Source: Nonlabens ulvanivorans (GTDB lineage: Bacteria > Bacteroidota > Bacteroidia > Flavobacteriales > Flavobacteriaceae). Taken from it: a DNA stretch of 64,000 nucleotides. Under the pieces are notes generated by a model. That model did no database searches and was not told where the DNA came from. It saw only the letters and a list, made by a program, of their open reading frames with translations. Of the stretch, positions 11,248-20,470 are shown piece after piece; position 1 is the stretch's first letter, and the number at the start of each line of letters is the position of its first letter. The DNA lies in NCBI RefSeq assembly GCF_000755285.1, contig NZ_BBMK01000001.1:186001-250000 (forward strand). The letters are read 5' to 3'. The translations under genes were made by a program, and so were the position numbers.

Positions 11248-12628
11248 TTAATAGTGAAAATGTTTACTTTCTCCAATGAATGGATCTCCTTTTGCAAGTA
11301 ACGGAGCTTTTGAAATGGTGTTAAATATTACCAGAAGGAAGATCCCTGCGAATAACATAAAAGAACCAATCTCAGGCATACCGATGAACCAAGATTCACC
11401 AACAGTTGCTGGCATAACCATTACATAGATATCTAGATAGTGACCTAGTAAAATAAAAATACCTGCAGTAACAACAAACCAATTCACACGTTTAAAGTCG
11501 GAATTCATAAGAATTAATAACGGGAATAAGAAGTTAATTGCGACCATTCCGAAGAATAATATGTTATAATCTTCAATTCTTGTGATGAAGTAGGTTACCT
11601 CTTCTGGAATGTTAGAATACCAGATCAACATAAATTGAGAAAACCATAGGTAAGTCCAAAATATACTGATACCAAACATGAATTTAGCTAAATCATGAAT
11701 ATGTGAATCATTGATAAATTCTAAGTGACCTCTAGATTTTAAATAAATAGTTACTAATGCGATTACAGTAATTCCACTAACGAACATACTTGCAAAAACA
11801 TACCAACCGAATAACGTAGAGAACCAGTGAGGATCAAAACTCATAATCCAATCCCAAGACATAATGGATTCTGTAACAATAAAGAAAACCAAAAACATTG
11901 CTGAATGCTTAAATCCTTTCTTGTACCAAACATTCCCATCAGGCTCTTCATCTTGCTTAAGAGAGAACTTACGAATATTCCATCTATATAAATTCCATCC
12001 TACTAAAAAAGCTCCAGCTCTAATCAACCAAAAAGGAACGTTTAGGAAACCAGTTTTACCAGCAACCAACGCATCATAATTCTCATGACCAACTTCAGCA
12101 ATACCAGGATTCATCCAGGTAAAAATGTGATTGGCGCCCAAACCAGAGGCAAGCAGTAGGACAAACATTAAAATACCACCTATAAATAAATAGCTGCTAA
12201 TACCTTCCATTACTCTAAACAATCCAGGTGACCAACCAGCTTGTGCTACTTTTTGAATCGCATAAAAAGCTGTACAACCCAATGCTATCATAAAGAAAAA
12301 GAAACACGCAACATACAATGCAGACCAAGGCTTATTAGACAATTGATGATATAAATGTTCTATGTGTTCTGATTCATGATCAGAAGCATGCGCATCACCG
12401 TGTCCGTCGGATGCGTGAACATCACCATGAGCATCATCATGTGAAGCGACTTGATGAGTATTTGCCGCAGCACCATGATCATCACCGTGCTCAGTATCAT
12501 TAGCTAGCATTTCTCTTACTGCATCCTCAGAAGCAGGTGCACTTAAAAACCCACCAATGGTAAGTAATGCCCCCTAATCCAATAAGGACAAATGCGAAAA
12601 TTTTTAATTTACTTGAAACTTTGTACAT
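11248..12628 (-). CDS. actF: Alternative complex III subunit ActF (one frame break)
   Basis: Membrane subunit of the quinol:cytochrome c oxidoreductase ACIII, NrfD/PsrC-like, about 460 residues with some ten transmembrane helices. The real start is the ATG ending at 12628 (MYKVSSKLKIFAFVLIG). The frame breaks at the C5 run 12570-12574; with four Gs it reads LIGLGALLTIGGFLSAP and joins the long downstream frame. An extramembrane N-terminal segment is extremely rich in His and Asp (DDAHGDVHASDGHGDAHASD), possibly metal-binding or a linker. It lies between actE and coxB in the act-cox operon. Confidence 0.9.
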
Positions 12629-12649
12629 ATAATAAAATTTCGTGGTCGA

Positions 12650-13387
12650 TTACTCGCCTTCAGTTGATGAATGATTATCTTCTTGACTTCCGTGATCATC
12701 ATCGTGTGAATCTTCACTGTGCATTTCAACACCATGATCATCAGCAACATGATTTTCTGTTTGAGAATCTGCATTTTGTTCTTCTTGAACGGATACAAAT
12801 TCTTTAGCATCTTGACCCTTTAAATCTCTAGTTAGAGCGTCAACATGATGAGCTATCTGCCATCTCTCTTCAATTGAAGTTTGAGAAGCATACGAACCCA
12901 TGTAGTTAATTCCCCCCCAATACATGACGTGATAAATAGAACCTTGAGAAATATCACGATCTGCATATGAAGGAACTCCTAAAATCTTTTCAGTTTTAAC
13001 TAAATGTCCTTTTCCATCGCCCTTCGTACCATGACAAATTGCACAGTAAATATTATAAAGCTCCTGACCAGTAGCAAGATTTTCTTCTGTGTAGGCCAAA
13101 GGATTCTTCAATTCTGCTTTCGCGGAAGCGTACCCTTCATTACTATTAGCGTACTCATAAGGCAACCAGCCTCTATTTACCGTTCCTTCAACAGGAAGTT
13201 GAGCCTCTACATTACCTTCAAATATGTCGCCTTCTTGATAGGTTTCGTAACCTACAGATTCATACATATTAGGGAAGTATTGTACACTTCTATCTGATTT
13301 AACATCTACTGCATTACTATCTCCACCACATGATACAATCAGTAGGGCAGCAAAGGCGTAAATGAATGTTTGAAAATATCTATTCAT
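12650..13387 (-). CDS. actE: Alternative complex III monohaem cytochrome c lipoprotein ActE
   Basis: Membrane-anchored cytochrome c that takes electrons from ACIII, 245 residues. It has a lipoprotein signal (lipobox LIVSC, Cys20) and one haem site CAICH (115-119) followed by GTKGDGKGH. The C-terminal ~45 residues are almost entirely Asp, Glu, His, Ser and Asn (HSEDSHDDDHGSQEDNHS). A C7 run (12912-12918) gives YWGGIN. An imperfect copy of the genome palindrome (13115-13130) is encoded within YASAKAEL. Its stop lies 21 bp before the actF start, and its start touches the actD stop. Confidence 0.93.
   Translation of the reverse strand: MNRYFQTFIYAFAALLIVSCGGDSNAVDVKSDRSVQYFPNMYESVGYETYQEGDIFEGNVEAQLPVEGTVNRGWLPYEYANSNEGYASAKAELKNPLAYTEENLATGQELYNIYCAICHGTKGDGKGHLVKTEKILGVPSYADRDISQGSIYHVMYWGGINYMGSYASQTSIEERWQIAHHVDALTRDLKGQDAKEFVSVQEEQNADSQTENHVADDHGVEMHSEDSHDDDHGSQEDNHSSTEGE
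13115..13130. repeat. Degenerate palindrome copy (TGCTTTCGCGGAAGCG), inside actE
   Basis: Two mismatches from CGCTTTCGCGAAAGCG. It encodes A-S-A-K-A in ActE, one substitution from the AFAKA peptide of perfect coding copies. Confidence 0.65.
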
Positions 13388-13920
13388 TAGTGTGCGTCTT
13401 TGTCAATTATTTTTATTTCTACAGCACCAGTGTCATGTAGGAACTTAGTCATCTCTTCAATATCCTTACCTGTCGCATCGATTTCCATTAAGAAATGATC
13501 ATCAGTAGTACGAACATCAGGATTCTCTGCAGATTTAAAAGGCCATAACCTACTTCTTAAGTAAAAAGTAATCACCATTAAGTGAGCAGCAAAAAATACT
13601 GTCAACTCAAACATTATAGGCACAAATGCAGGCATGTTTTCCAAATAAGAAAAGCTTGGCTTACCACCTATGTTTTGTGGCCAGTCTTGAATCATTATAT
13701 AATTCATCATTACAGTTGCAACTGTAAGGCCGATGATACCATAAAGGAAAGCGTTAATAGCTAAACGTGTGTCTGCAATACCCATTGCTTTCTCAAGACC
13801 GTGCACAGGAAAAGGAGTGAATACCTCTTCTATGTGATAATGCTTTTCTCTGACTTGTTTTACTGCACCCAGCAAAACATCATCATCAGTATAAAGAGCG
13901 TGTATAGTTTTATCTGACAT
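13387..13920 (-). CDS. actD: Alternative complex III subunit ActD (DUF3341)
   Basis: Small membrane subunit of ACIII, 177 residues, DUF3341 family. It has two transmembrane helices (about 73-95 and 105-125), with an N-terminal cytoplasmic domain containing VFTPFPVHGLEKAMGI, a hallmark of ActD. The C-terminal domain resembles the conserved tail ending in KIIDKDAH. It starts 5 bp after actC and its stop overlaps the actE start region, so expression is surely coupled. Intact frame. Confidence 0.94.
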   Translation of the reverse strand: MSDKTIHALYTDDDVLLGAVKQVREKHYHIEEVFTPFPVHGLEKAMGIADTRLAINAFLYGIIGLTVATVMMNYIMIQDWPQNIGGKPSFSYLENMPAFVPIMFELTVFFAAHLMVITFYLRSRLWPFKSAENPDVRTTDDHFLMEIDATGKDIEEMTKFLHDTGAVEIKIIDKDAH

Positions 13921-13925
13921 AATTA

Positions 13926-15365
13926 CTACTTTGAAGGATGAGCAATTGGATCACCAGAAGCGGTGTCCGATTCAACGTTAGTTCCTTTTTGTTCTCTTAA
14001 TTTCTTGTACTTACTTCCACTAGCTTTAAGAATTGACTTAACCTCTGCCTGTGCAATCACAGGGAAAGTTCTTGAATAAAGTAAGAACAAAACAAAGAAG
14101 AATCCAATTGTACCAATAAAAATACCTATATCCACAAATGTTGGTGAAAACATTGTCCATGAAGATGGTAAATAATCCCTATGAAGCGAGGTTACAATAA
14201 TAACAAAACGCTCGAACCACATCCCAATATTAACCACAATAGATATAACAAATGAGAACAGGATACTAGTTCTTAATTTCTTGAACCACATGAATTGTGG
14301 TGAGAACACGTTACAAGTCATCATTGCCCAGTATGCCCAAGCATATGGTCCAGTTGCCCTGTTTAAGAAAGCATATTGTTCATATTCAACGCCAGAATAC
14401 CAAGCTACAAAAAGCTCAGTGATATAAGCAACACCAACGATAGAACCTGTAATCATAATTACAATATTCATTAATTCAATGTGCTGGATCGTAATATAAT
14501 TCTCAAGGCTCACTACTTTTCTCATCACGATAAGTAATGTATTTACCATTGCAAATCCAGAAAATACAGCACCAGCCACAAAATATGGCGGGAAAATAGT
14601 TGTATGCCATCCTGGTATTACTGAAGTAGCAAAGTCAAAAGATACAATCGTGTGTACCGAAAGTACTAATGGTGTTGCAAGACCTGCAAGAACCAATGAA
14701 ACTTCTTCAAAACGCTGCCAGTCTTTTGCTCTACCAGACCAACCGAAAGATAGTATACCGTAAATCTTCTTATTAAAAGGAGTGATTGCTCTATCTCTTA
14801 TCATAGCAAAATCAGGAAGTAATCCTGTCCACCAGAAGACTAATGAAACTGATAAATAAGTTGATATCGCAAATACATCCCAAAGTAGTGGAGAGTTAAA
14901 GTTAACCCATAAAGAACCGAATTGATTAGGAATAGGTAATACCCAATAAGCTAACCAAGGACGTCCCATGTGAATAATTGGAAATAAACCAGCTTGTATA
15001 ACAGAGAAAATAGTCATCGCTTCTGCAGATCGGTTAATTGCCATTCTCCATTTTTGACGGAAAAGCAAAAGCACGGCCGAAATCAGAGTTCCTGCGTGAC
15101 CAATACCTACCCACCAAACGAAATTAGTGATGTCCCAGGCCCATCCAATTGTCTTGTTAAGACCCCCAAACACCTATACCAGTGGAGATCGTATAAATAA
15201 TGCATCCTATTCCATAAAGAAAAGCTACAAGGGCGATTGTAAATACAATCCACCATTGTTTGTTAGCAGCACCTTCTACCGGTGCAGCAATATCTCTTGT
15301 TACGTCTGAGTAAGACTTATCTCCTGTAACTAGAGCTCTTCTTATGGGCGCTTCGTAATGAGCAT
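13926..15365 (-). CDS. actC: Alternative complex III NrfD-like subunit ActC (two frame breaks)
   Basis: Quinol-oxidising NrfD/PsrC-family membrane subunit, about 479 residues with ten predicted helices (for example [20 protein letters not shown] and [18 protein letters not shown]). The long frame begins only at 15173, but the upstream sequence encodes the conserved N-terminus ([17 protein letters not shown], then [16 protein letters not shown] and [10 protein letters not shown]). The joins needed are one missing G just after the ATG at 15365 (ATG-GCT for Met-Ala-His-Tyr) and one extra G at the C5 run 15163-15167 (VWGLN). Located between actB and actD. Confidence 0.92.
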
Positions 15366-15392
15366 AATGTATCGATTAGTTTTCCTTAATTA

Positions 15393-18300
15393 TTATGCGT
15401 TTCTTACTTTAACCTGATATATCACATTAGGCTCAGTTCCCACTTCCTCTAATAAATGATACATACGATCACTATTTTTAAGTTTAGTGATTTCAGCATC
15501 TTTATCGTTGATATCACCAAATTTAATCGCTCCGTTTGAACAAGCGTTTGAACATGCTGTTGCAAACTCACCATCTTTAATCATGCGACCGTCTTTCTTA
15601 GCTTCAAGAATAGTCATTTGTGTCATTTGCATACACATAGAACATTTCTCCATCACACCTCTAGATCTTACCGTCACATCTGGATTAATTACCATACGAC
15701 CTAAATCGTTATTCATGTGATAATCAAACTCATCATTACCATTGTATAGGAACCAGTTAAATCTACGCACCTTATATGGACAGTTGTTTGCACAGTAACG
15801 TGTACCTACACAACGGTTATAAGCCATATGATTTTGACCTTGACGACCGTGTGAAGAAGCCGCTACAGGACAAACTGTCTCACATGGTGCATGATTACAG
15901 TGTTGACACATTACCGGCTGGAATGCTACCTGTGGATTATCAGCTGGATTTTCCAACTCACCAAAACCACCTAAAGAACCATTGTCTCCAAATAAGCCTT
16001 CAAATCCATCTTTTTTGTCTTCATCTGCTTCAAAACTGTCAGTAGATGAATAATATCTATCGATACGCAACCAGTGCATATCACGTGATTTTCTAACCTC
16101 TTGTTTACCCACGACTGGCACATTATTTTCTGCATGACATGCAATAACACATGCACCACAACCTGTACAAGCATTAAGATCAATAGACATATTAAAGTGA
16201 TGACCAGTTGAACGATCAAAACTAGTCCATAAATCTACATCCGGTGAATCTACAGGTGTCTCAATATGATTTAGAGATACCTCAGGCATTGGATTAAACT
16301 CGTGCTTATCTCCAGTTATATAAGTTGCCAAATCTGTCTCGCGAATAATATCACGACCCATCATAGTATTCTGTAATTGCGTACAAGCAAACTCATGCAC
16401 ACCACCTGCATTCTCAACTGTCACAGCTTGTATTGAAGAACCTCCTTTAAAGAATGGATAAGCATTCACACCAGTCTGCATTTCAGACTGTATCGAAGCC
16501 GTTTTACCATAACCTAAAGCGATACCAATAGTACCTTGAGCCTGACCTGGTTGAATTAATGCTGGCAACTTGCGCTCAACACCATTCATTTTCACTACAA
16601 CATAGTTACCATTCAAACCACCGTTTGCAACATTCTCATTTTCAACACCTAATTGTTCGGCGTCTTTTTGTGAAATAGTAACATAATTATCCCATGTAGT
16701 ACGGGTAATAGGATCCGGAAGCTCTTGTAACCATGGGTTATTAGCTTGCGTTCCATCTCCTAAACCTGTTTTGGTATATAAAATCAATTCAAAACCAGAA
16801 GGCTTTTTTGAGTTAACCAATGATGAAAGCGCTGTGTTGTCTGACACTGATGCTACAAACTCTTTTGCATCAGCTTCAGCTTGCAAACTAGCAGTAGACA
16901 TAAAGAAACCGTCTTGCAAAGCTTGAGACCAGCTCGCACCATTACCTGTTGAAGTTTCTTTCAGAAAGTCCTTATAAGATTGCTCACTACCAGACCACTT
17001 TAACAAGGTGTCTTGCATTTGACGAGTATCGAAAATAGGACGTATCGTAGGCTGAGTTAAAGAAACGAAACCTTTCTTTATCTCTGTATCTCCCCCCCAA
17101 GACTCTAGGTAATGAGGTGTTGTTGCAACATAATCACATTTCTGTGCTGTCAAGTCTTCACGAGAAGCAAATGAAACCTTTAATGCAACTTTCTCCATCG
17201 CTTTCGCGAAAGCGTCACTATTATCATAACTATAAATAGGATCAACACCAGCAACAAACAAAGCTCCTACTGAACCAGATTGCATTTCTTTAACTAACTG
17301 ATCTACTGCTAAACGATTTCCTTGACGGGTCATTATAGGTGCAGAAGTATCTACTATAGAACTATTTAATTTTTCATTAATAGCAAGAACTAATTGTTGT
17401 GCTGCTTGATCAGGAAGACCACATAACACAACAGCTTTACTACCAGCTTTTGAAAGCTTTTGAGCAGTTTGCTCAACAACCTTAGCAACTTTATCGCTTA
17501 ACGAGACATTAGCTGCACCACCTACTAACTTAGAATATAAGGAAGCAAGTATATGTTTTTGCTCAGTTGGAGTTACTGGATAACGTAAATCAGCATTTGC
17601 ACCAGAAAGAGACATGTTAGACTCAAACTGAACATGATGAGACATACTCTTATTAGAAGGAACTCTAGAAGCAGAATAACCTTTATCAAATCCTCCACCT
17701 TGCCAGTTACCGACAAAATCAGCTCCTATAGAAACAATTGTTTCGGCATCAGTAAAATCATAATCTGCAAGACCACGAACACCATACTTAGCCTCAAAAG
17801 CATTTAACGCACCGTTTTCACCTACAGTATCGTAAGTAACATGACGCACATTAGAATACTTAGCCTTAAGCATATCTATAATAGCCATTGTTGATGGACT
17901 AGCAAAAGTCTGAGTTAATACAGCAAGAGTTTTACCGTTTAATTCATTTAGTTTTTGGCTAACCTCTTTATCTAAAGTCTCCCATGTAGACTCAACACCT
18001 TTAACAAGTGGAGTCTTTAAACGATTATTATCATACAAGGATAAAACTGAAGCATGAACACGAGCATTTGCATGACCGCGATATTTAGCATCTTTATTAC
18101 TCTCAATTTTGATAGGTCGACCTTCACGTGTTTTCACTAAAATACTAGCAAAGTCATAACCATCTGCGATAGTTGTTGCATAGTAGTTAGCCATACCAGG
18201 AATAATTTGTTCTGGTTGATTAACGTAAGGCACAGAATAAATAACCGGTCCTTCACACGCAGCTAACGAAGCAGCCGCAGTACTAAAACCAACATACTTT

Positions 18301-18467
18301 AAGAAATCACGACGTGTAGTTGAAGACTCCTCCATCACTTCGTCATTTCCTAAAAATTCTACAGTAGGAATAGGTGCAGCAAATTCGTTTTGCTCAAGAT
18401 TTTTTACAACCTCATTGCTTTCATCGAGCTGCGCTGTACTTTTCCAATATTTCTTAGTAGTAGCCAT
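15393..18467 (-). CDS. actB: Alternative complex III molybdopterin/iron-sulfur subunit ActB
   Basis: Periplasmic-side iron-sulfur subunit of ACIII, 1024 residues. It has a twin-arginine motif TTRRDFLKYVGF (Arg52-Arg53), a molybdopterin-oxidoreductase-like first part that lacks a cofactor in this family, then a ferredoxin-like part (from about residue 755) with four Cys clusters: CTGCGACVIAC, CQHCNHAPCETVCP, CVGTRYCANNCP, and CSMCMQM paired with ACSNACSNGAI. A C7 run (17092-17098) encodes ESWGGD where ESWGD is usual. A perfect genome palindrome (17199-17214) is inside the gene and encodes AFAKA. Second gene of the operon, 21 bp after actA. Confidence 0.96.
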   Translation of the reverse strand: MATTKKYWKSTAQLDESNEVVKNLEQNEFAAPIPTVEFLGNDEVMEESSTTRRDFLKYVGFSTAAASLAACEGPVIYSVPYVNQPEQIIPGMANYYATTIADGYDFASILVKTREGRPIKIESNKDAKYRGHANARVHASVLSLYDNNRLKTPLVKGVESTWETLDKEVSQKLNELNGKTLAVLTQTFASPSTMAIIDMLKAKYSNVRHVTYDTVGENGALNAFEAKYGVRGLADYDFTDAETIVSIGADFVGNWQGGGFDKGYSASRVPSNKSMSHHVQFESNMSLSGANADLRYPVTPTEQKHILASLYSKLVGGAANVSLSDKVAKVVEQTAQKLSKAGSKAVVLCGLPDQAAQQLVLAINEKLNSSIVDTSAPIMTRQGNRLAVDQLVKEMQSGSVGALFVAGVDPIYSYDNSDAFAKAMEKVALKVSFASREDLTAQKCDYVATTPHYLESWGGDTEIKKGFVSLTQPTIRPIFDTRQMQDTLLKWSGSEQSYKDFLKETSTGNGASWSQALQDGFFMSTASLQAEADAKEFVASVSDNTALSSLVNSKKPSGFELILYTKTGLGDGTQANNPWLQELPDPITRTTWDNYVTISQKDAEQLGVENENVANGGLNGNYVVVKMNGVERKLPALIQPGQAQGTIGIALGYGKTASIQSEMQTGVNAYPFFKGGSSIQAVTVENAGGVHEFACTQLQNTMMGRDIIRETDLATYITGDKHEFNPMPEVSLNHIETPVDSPDVDLWTSFDRSTGHHFNMSIDLNACTGCGACVIACHAENNVPVVGKQEVRKSRDMHWLRIDRYYSSTDSFEADEDKKDGFEGLFGDNGSLGGFGELENPADNPQVAFQPVMCQHCNHAPCETVCPVAASSHGRQGQNHMAYNRCVGTRYCANNCPYKVRRFNWFLYNGNDEFDYHMNNDLGRMVINPDVTVRSRGVMEKCSMCMQMTQMTILEAKKDGRMIKDGEFATACSNACSNGAIKFGDINDKDAEITKLKNSDRMYHLLEEVGTEPNVIYQVKVRNA
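17199..17214. repeat. 16-bp palindrome, copy inside actB
   Basis: Perfect CGCTTTCGCGAAAGCG in the coding region; on the coding strand it reads Asp-Ala-Phe-Ala-Lys-Ala. Confidence 0.9.
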
Positions 18468-18488
18468 ATATCTCTCTAAAACTATTTA

Positions 18489-19838
18489 TTAATAGTGGCA
18501 TTTACCACATTCAAGACCACCTAAATCTGCAATAGTAAGCTGCTTGCCACCACGTTGCTTAGATAATTCTTCATGAATTTTTTCGTAGTACCCATTATTT
18601 GCTAGGTCTACGTTAGTTTCTCTGTGACAGTTAATACACCAACCCATCGTTAAAGGTGAGTATTGATACATAACTTCCATTTCCTCTACAGGACCGTGAC
18701 ATTGCTGACAAGCAATATTTCCTGCCGTAACATGCTGTGCATGGTTGAAATACGCTAGATCTGGCAAGTTATGAATACGAACCCATCTTACTGGCTGAGT
18801 TTCCCCCCCTGTAAAAGCCTGCTCATCTGAATCCCATCCTGTAGCCGCATAGAGTTTTTGAATCTCTTTATTATAATCGACACCATACTCATTCATACCT
18901 TCTTGATAAGTTGCATCTGCAACTTCACCAATAGACTTATGACAATTCATACAAACATTCAACGAAGGAATACCTGAGTGCTTAGACTCGCGAGCACTGG
19001 AGTGACAATACTTACACTCAATTTGACTTGTACCAGCATGAATCCTGTGAGAGTAATGAATAGGCTGCACCGGAGCATAACCTTGATCCAGTCCTACAGA
19101 CATTAATGCACCGTAAGCAAAATACGCACTTGCAAGCAGTAAAAAGACAGCACTCACCAATACTAAGAATTGATTCTCAGCAAAAGCTTTCCAAATAGGA
19201 CGACGCACTTCCTTATCTTCTTCAAAGTCAGTTTGGATTCCATTAGCATCTGCAAACCTCTTTAAAGTACTGTTTACTACAAACAGTAATGCAACTAGCA
19301 AAACTAAAATAAGAGCAAGCGCTGCAAGTACAATACTATTTAACGAGTTATCAGTCGCCCCCCCACCAGACGGTGCATCACCAGTCGCTCCTGCGACAGC
19401 TGCTGCCGGAGCAGGCTTAGGAGTATCGGTATAAGCAAGAATATTATCAATATCTGTATTCGACAATTGCGGAAAAGCATTCATCGCAGTTTGATTATAC
19501 TCGTTATAAACCGCTACTGCTTGCGCATCACCACTAGCAATTAAAGCTGCTGAATTTGTAATCCAACTATACAACCACTCACGGTCATATTTTTGAGATA
19601 CCTCATGTAACGCTGGTCCAACCGCTTTTTTATAAAGTTTGTGACAAGACGCACAGTTTGCTTTAAACAAAGCCTCTCCTGCCGCTGCATTTCCAGAACC
19701 GGATGCTTCAACAGGTGCCGCTGGCTCACCATCATTCGTGGCTGCATCCTGACCGTAAGCGCTTAATGTAGAAAGCGTTACAAAAACAGATGCAAGTATA
19801 AATTGCCAAGCGGAAAAATGTAATTTCCTTTTTATCAT
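18489..19838 (-). CDS. actA: Alternative complex III multihaem cytochrome ActA
   Basis: Electron-transfer subunit of ACIII, about 449 residues from the ATG ending at 19838 (MIKRKLHFSAW; a GTG at 19871 would add 11 residues before the signal peptide). Six CxxCH haem sites are visible: CASCH in an N-terminal monohaem domain, then CKYCH, CMNCH, CQQCH, CINCH and CGKCH in the C-terminal part. A transmembrane helix (LNSIVLAALALILVLLVALL) separates the two, with a second one after it. C7 runs at 18803-18809 and 19358-19364 probably each add a Gly. First gene of the act-cox operon. Confidence 0.95.
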   Translation of the reverse strand: MIKRKLHFSAWQFILASVFVTLSTLSAYGQDAATNDGEPAAPVEASGSGNAAAGEALFKANCASCHKLYKKAVGPALHEVSQKYDREWLYSWITNSAALIASGDAQAVAVYNEYNQTAMNAFPQLSNTDIDNILAYTDTPKPAPAAAVAGATGDAPSGGGATDNSLNSIVLAALALILVLLVALLFVVNSTLKRFADANGIQTDFEEDKEVRRPIWKAFAENQFLVLVSAVFLLLASAYFAYGALMSVGLDQGYAPVQPIHYSHRIHAGTSQIECKYCHSSARESKHSGIPSLNVCMNCHKSIGEVADATYQEGMNEYGVDYNKEIQKLYAATGWDSDEQAFTGGETQPVRWVRIHNLPDLAYFNHAQHVTAGNIACQQCHGPVEEMEVMYQYSPLTMGWCINCHRETNVDLANNGYYEKIHEELSKQRGGKQLTIADLGGLECGKCHY

Positions 19839-19877
19839 GTCTTTTACTGAATATTGCAATAAATTTGGCACAATAAT

Positions 19878-19917
19878 TACGGTATTTTACCGTATCGTAA
19901 ATGCTGCCGCAAAAATA
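19878..19917 (-). promoter_or_regulatory. act operon leader: inverted repeat and possible -10
   Basis: Inverted repeat TACGGTATTTTACCGTA (19878-19894) lies 40 bp upstream of the actA ATG. Just upstream on the minus strand is TATTTTTG (19917-19910), which fits the Bacteroidota -10 consensus TAnnTTTG, though I see no TTG at -33. If this -10 is real, the repeat falls at or just past the transcription start, where a repressor could act. Confidence 0.45.
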
Positions 19918-19986
19918 AGGTATAAAGTCTATAATTTTGCAGCAGTTAATTTGAACAAAATAATTTATATCAATTCTAAATAAACT

Positions 19987-20002
19987 CGCTTTCGCGAAAG
20001 CG
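19987..20002. repeat. 16-bp palindrome CGCTTTCGCGAAAGCG
   Basis: Perfect copy in the divergent gap between actA and the SPOR gene, 20 bp upstream of the SPOR ATG. Confidence 0.9.
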
Positions 20003-20022
20003 GAATAACAAAATCAACAGAC

Positions 20023-20399
20023 ATGCATAAGCACCTGAATTCAAGAATAGTAGTAACCATAGCATTAATAATGACGAGCTCGATAGGTATCGCTCAACAA
20101 TCAAATCAAGTTGAAGAAACTAAAATAGAAAGTCTTATTTCTAAAAAAATAGCCATGGATAAGGAAGGTAAATTCAAAGATCGATATACCATTCAGTTGT
20201 TTTATGGCGAAATAGAAGGGGGGCTAAAAAGATAGAAGCTAAATATAAGGCAAGCTCGATGACATGGGAATCAATCCTAGAATATGAAGCTCCTAATTTC
20301 AAATTATGGGTAGGAAGCTACAGAAATAAATTAGAGGCTGAGCGAGCTTTAATAGAAATTAAAAAAGACTTTCCAAACGCATTTATATTAAAACCATAA
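20023..20399 (+). CDS. SPOR-domain secreted protein (one frame break)
   Basis: Small exported protein of about 124 residues. The signal peptide (ALIMTSSIGIAQQ) is followed by a linker and one SPOR-like repeat: RYTIQLFYGEIEGAKKIEAK, then FKLWVGSYRNKLEAERALIEIKKDFPNAFILKP. SPOR domains bind denuded septal peptidoglycan; the role here is inferred from family. The frame stops early at the G6 run 20218-20223; with four Gs (EGAKK) it continues to the TAA at 20397-20399. It stands alone between the act operon and infB, with a terminator after it. Confidence 0.8.
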
Positions 20400-20420
20400 T
20401 TTAAATTTATAAAAAACAAA

Positions 20421-20452
20421 AAAGGCGATTTCATTAGAAATCGCCTTTTTTA
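20421..20452. terminator. Bidirectional intrinsic terminator
   Basis: Stem AAAAGGCGATTTC / GAAATCGCCTTTT with an ATTA loop, between the convergent SPOR gene and infB. Confidence 0.92.
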
Positions 20453-20470
20453 TAGCTTAGTTTGAATATA

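Noticed and set aside
12604..12810. Small open frame on the minus strand overlapping the actE end
   Set aside because: It is a shadow of actE and the actF start in another frame, with no independent start signal.
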